Shown here: positions 12,686 through 12,923 of the stretch, piece by piece
How positions within the stretch are numbered: the stretch's first letter is position 1
Layout of the letters: every line of letters starts with the position of its first letter
Source: Acidimicrobiia bacterium UBA1281
GTDB lineage: Bacteria; Actinomycetota; Acidimicrobiia; Actinomarinales; Actinomarinaceae
Assembly (NCBI GenBank): GCA_002308095.1
Contig: DBUV01000071.1
Coordinates: 32,048 to 44,970 of the forward strand
DNA length: 12,923 bases
Direction: 5' to 3'
Program-made: the position numbers and the translations under genes
Notes under the pieces: generated by a model
The model's input: only the letters and a program-made list of their open reading frames with translations
Database searches by the model: none
What the model was told of the DNA's origin: nothing

Positions 12686-12923
12686 ATGGAACAAATATTG
12701 TATGGTCAGCCTGTAGCAAATCTATTGGATGAAGTTACAAAAAAAAATATACAAACCTATATAAACAAAAATGGTAATTCGCCAACTCTTACTGCTATAA
12801 CAGTAGGAGACAACCCTGCCTCTTTATTATATGTTTCTAGAAAAGAAGATAAAGCAAAAGAACTAGGTGTAAATTTTAATTGGGTTAAATTGCCCGATGA
12901 TTCCTCATCTGAAGATGTTTTGT
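12686..12923 (+). CDS. folD: Bifunctional methylenetetrahydrofolate dehydrogenase/cyclohydrolase, 5' part
   Basis: FolD interconverts 5,10-methylene-, 5,10-methenyl- and 10-formyl-tetrahydrofolate in the cytoplasm, feeding purine and formyl-Met synthesis. The gene runs off the right edge after 79 codons. The visible part is the N-terminal half of the catalytic domain: the family opening QILYGQPVA (3-11), the strand PTLTAITVGDNPAS (33-46), and YVSRKEDKAKELG (49-61). In this last segment Y49 and K53 correspond to the conserved YxxxK catalytic pair. The ATG at 12686 is chosen because it gives the normal N-terminus; no Shine-Dalgarno precedes it and the transcript may be leaderless. The remaining roughly 200 residues, with the NADP-binding Rossmann domain, lie outside. 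It diverges from the aminotransferase operon. Confidence 0.93.
   Translation, partial: MEQILYGQPVANLLDEVTKKNIQTYINKNGNSPTLTAITVGDNPASLLYVSRKEDKAKELGVNFNWVKLPDDSSSEDVL

Noticed and set aside
1..12923. A hidden defence, mobile or novel multi-gene system
   Set aside because: Every operon is explained by housekeeping families plus two small unknown proteins; no nuclease, toxin, transposase, reverse transcriptase or repeat array is present.

Overview
The window is a compact stretch of ordinary bacterial chromosome, AT-rich by eye (roughly a third G+C, not computed). Genes abut or overlap almost everywhere and no gap exceeds about 65 bases. I see no mobile element, phage gene, CRISPR array or toxin system. 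Several clues favour a streamlined, low-GC actinobacterium, perhaps of the marine Actinomarina type. The GluRS C-terminus carries a VSPPLFES motif that I recall from mycobacterial GluRS. A FAH-family gene lies directly upstream of gltX, as I recall from mycobacteria. A CofC/FbiD-like F420 gene is present, and Gln-tRNA is evidently made by the GatCAB route. The lineage is inference; no marker such as 16S rRNA is present.

Layout. Bases 1-2386 hold the 3' part of gatA and all of gatB, overlapping by ATGA. A convergent gene for phosphatidylglycerophosphatase A (2367-2828, minus) overlaps the end of gatB. After a 62-base divergent gap come ilvE (2891-3805), an unrecognised 138-residue protein (3805-4221), a fumarylacetoacetate-hydrolase-family enzyme (4255-5025) and gltX (5029-6339), all plus strand. 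A tight tRNA cluster follows: Glu(UUC), Gln(CUG), Glu(CUC), at 6379-6607. A CofC/FbiD-like gene (6608-7216, minus) ends on the base next to the last tRNA. It diverges over 43 bases from an operon of pyruvate kinase, a stand-alone Nfu N-terminal domain, a TIGR01777-type epimerase and a short coiled-coil protein (7260-10226), linked by 1-4 base overlaps. A minus-strand pair, aminotransferase then UMF1-type MFS transporter (12624 down to 10223), converges on that operon; the two end genes share a single CTAG as stop codons. The 5' part of folD (12686 to the edge) diverges from the aminotransferase gene.

How the genes fit together. GatA, GatB, GltX, tRNA-Gln and two tRNA-Glu make up nearly all of the indirect Gln-tRNA route: a GluRS charges tRNA-Gln with Glu and GatCAB amidates it (gatC would be expected just upstream). 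IlvE and the class I aminotransferase serve amino acid metabolism. Pyruvate kinase and a FbiD-type guanylyltransferase would both use phosphoenolpyruvate. FolD serves one-carbon metabolism and PgpA phosphatidylglycerol synthesis.

I did not find a convincing new biological system. The points most worth a second look are a GluRS that lacks the whole segment corresponding to the zinc-binding insertion, two small unrecognised proteins held inside housekeeping operons, the isolated Nfu N-domain, and the extreme packing of convergent gene ends.
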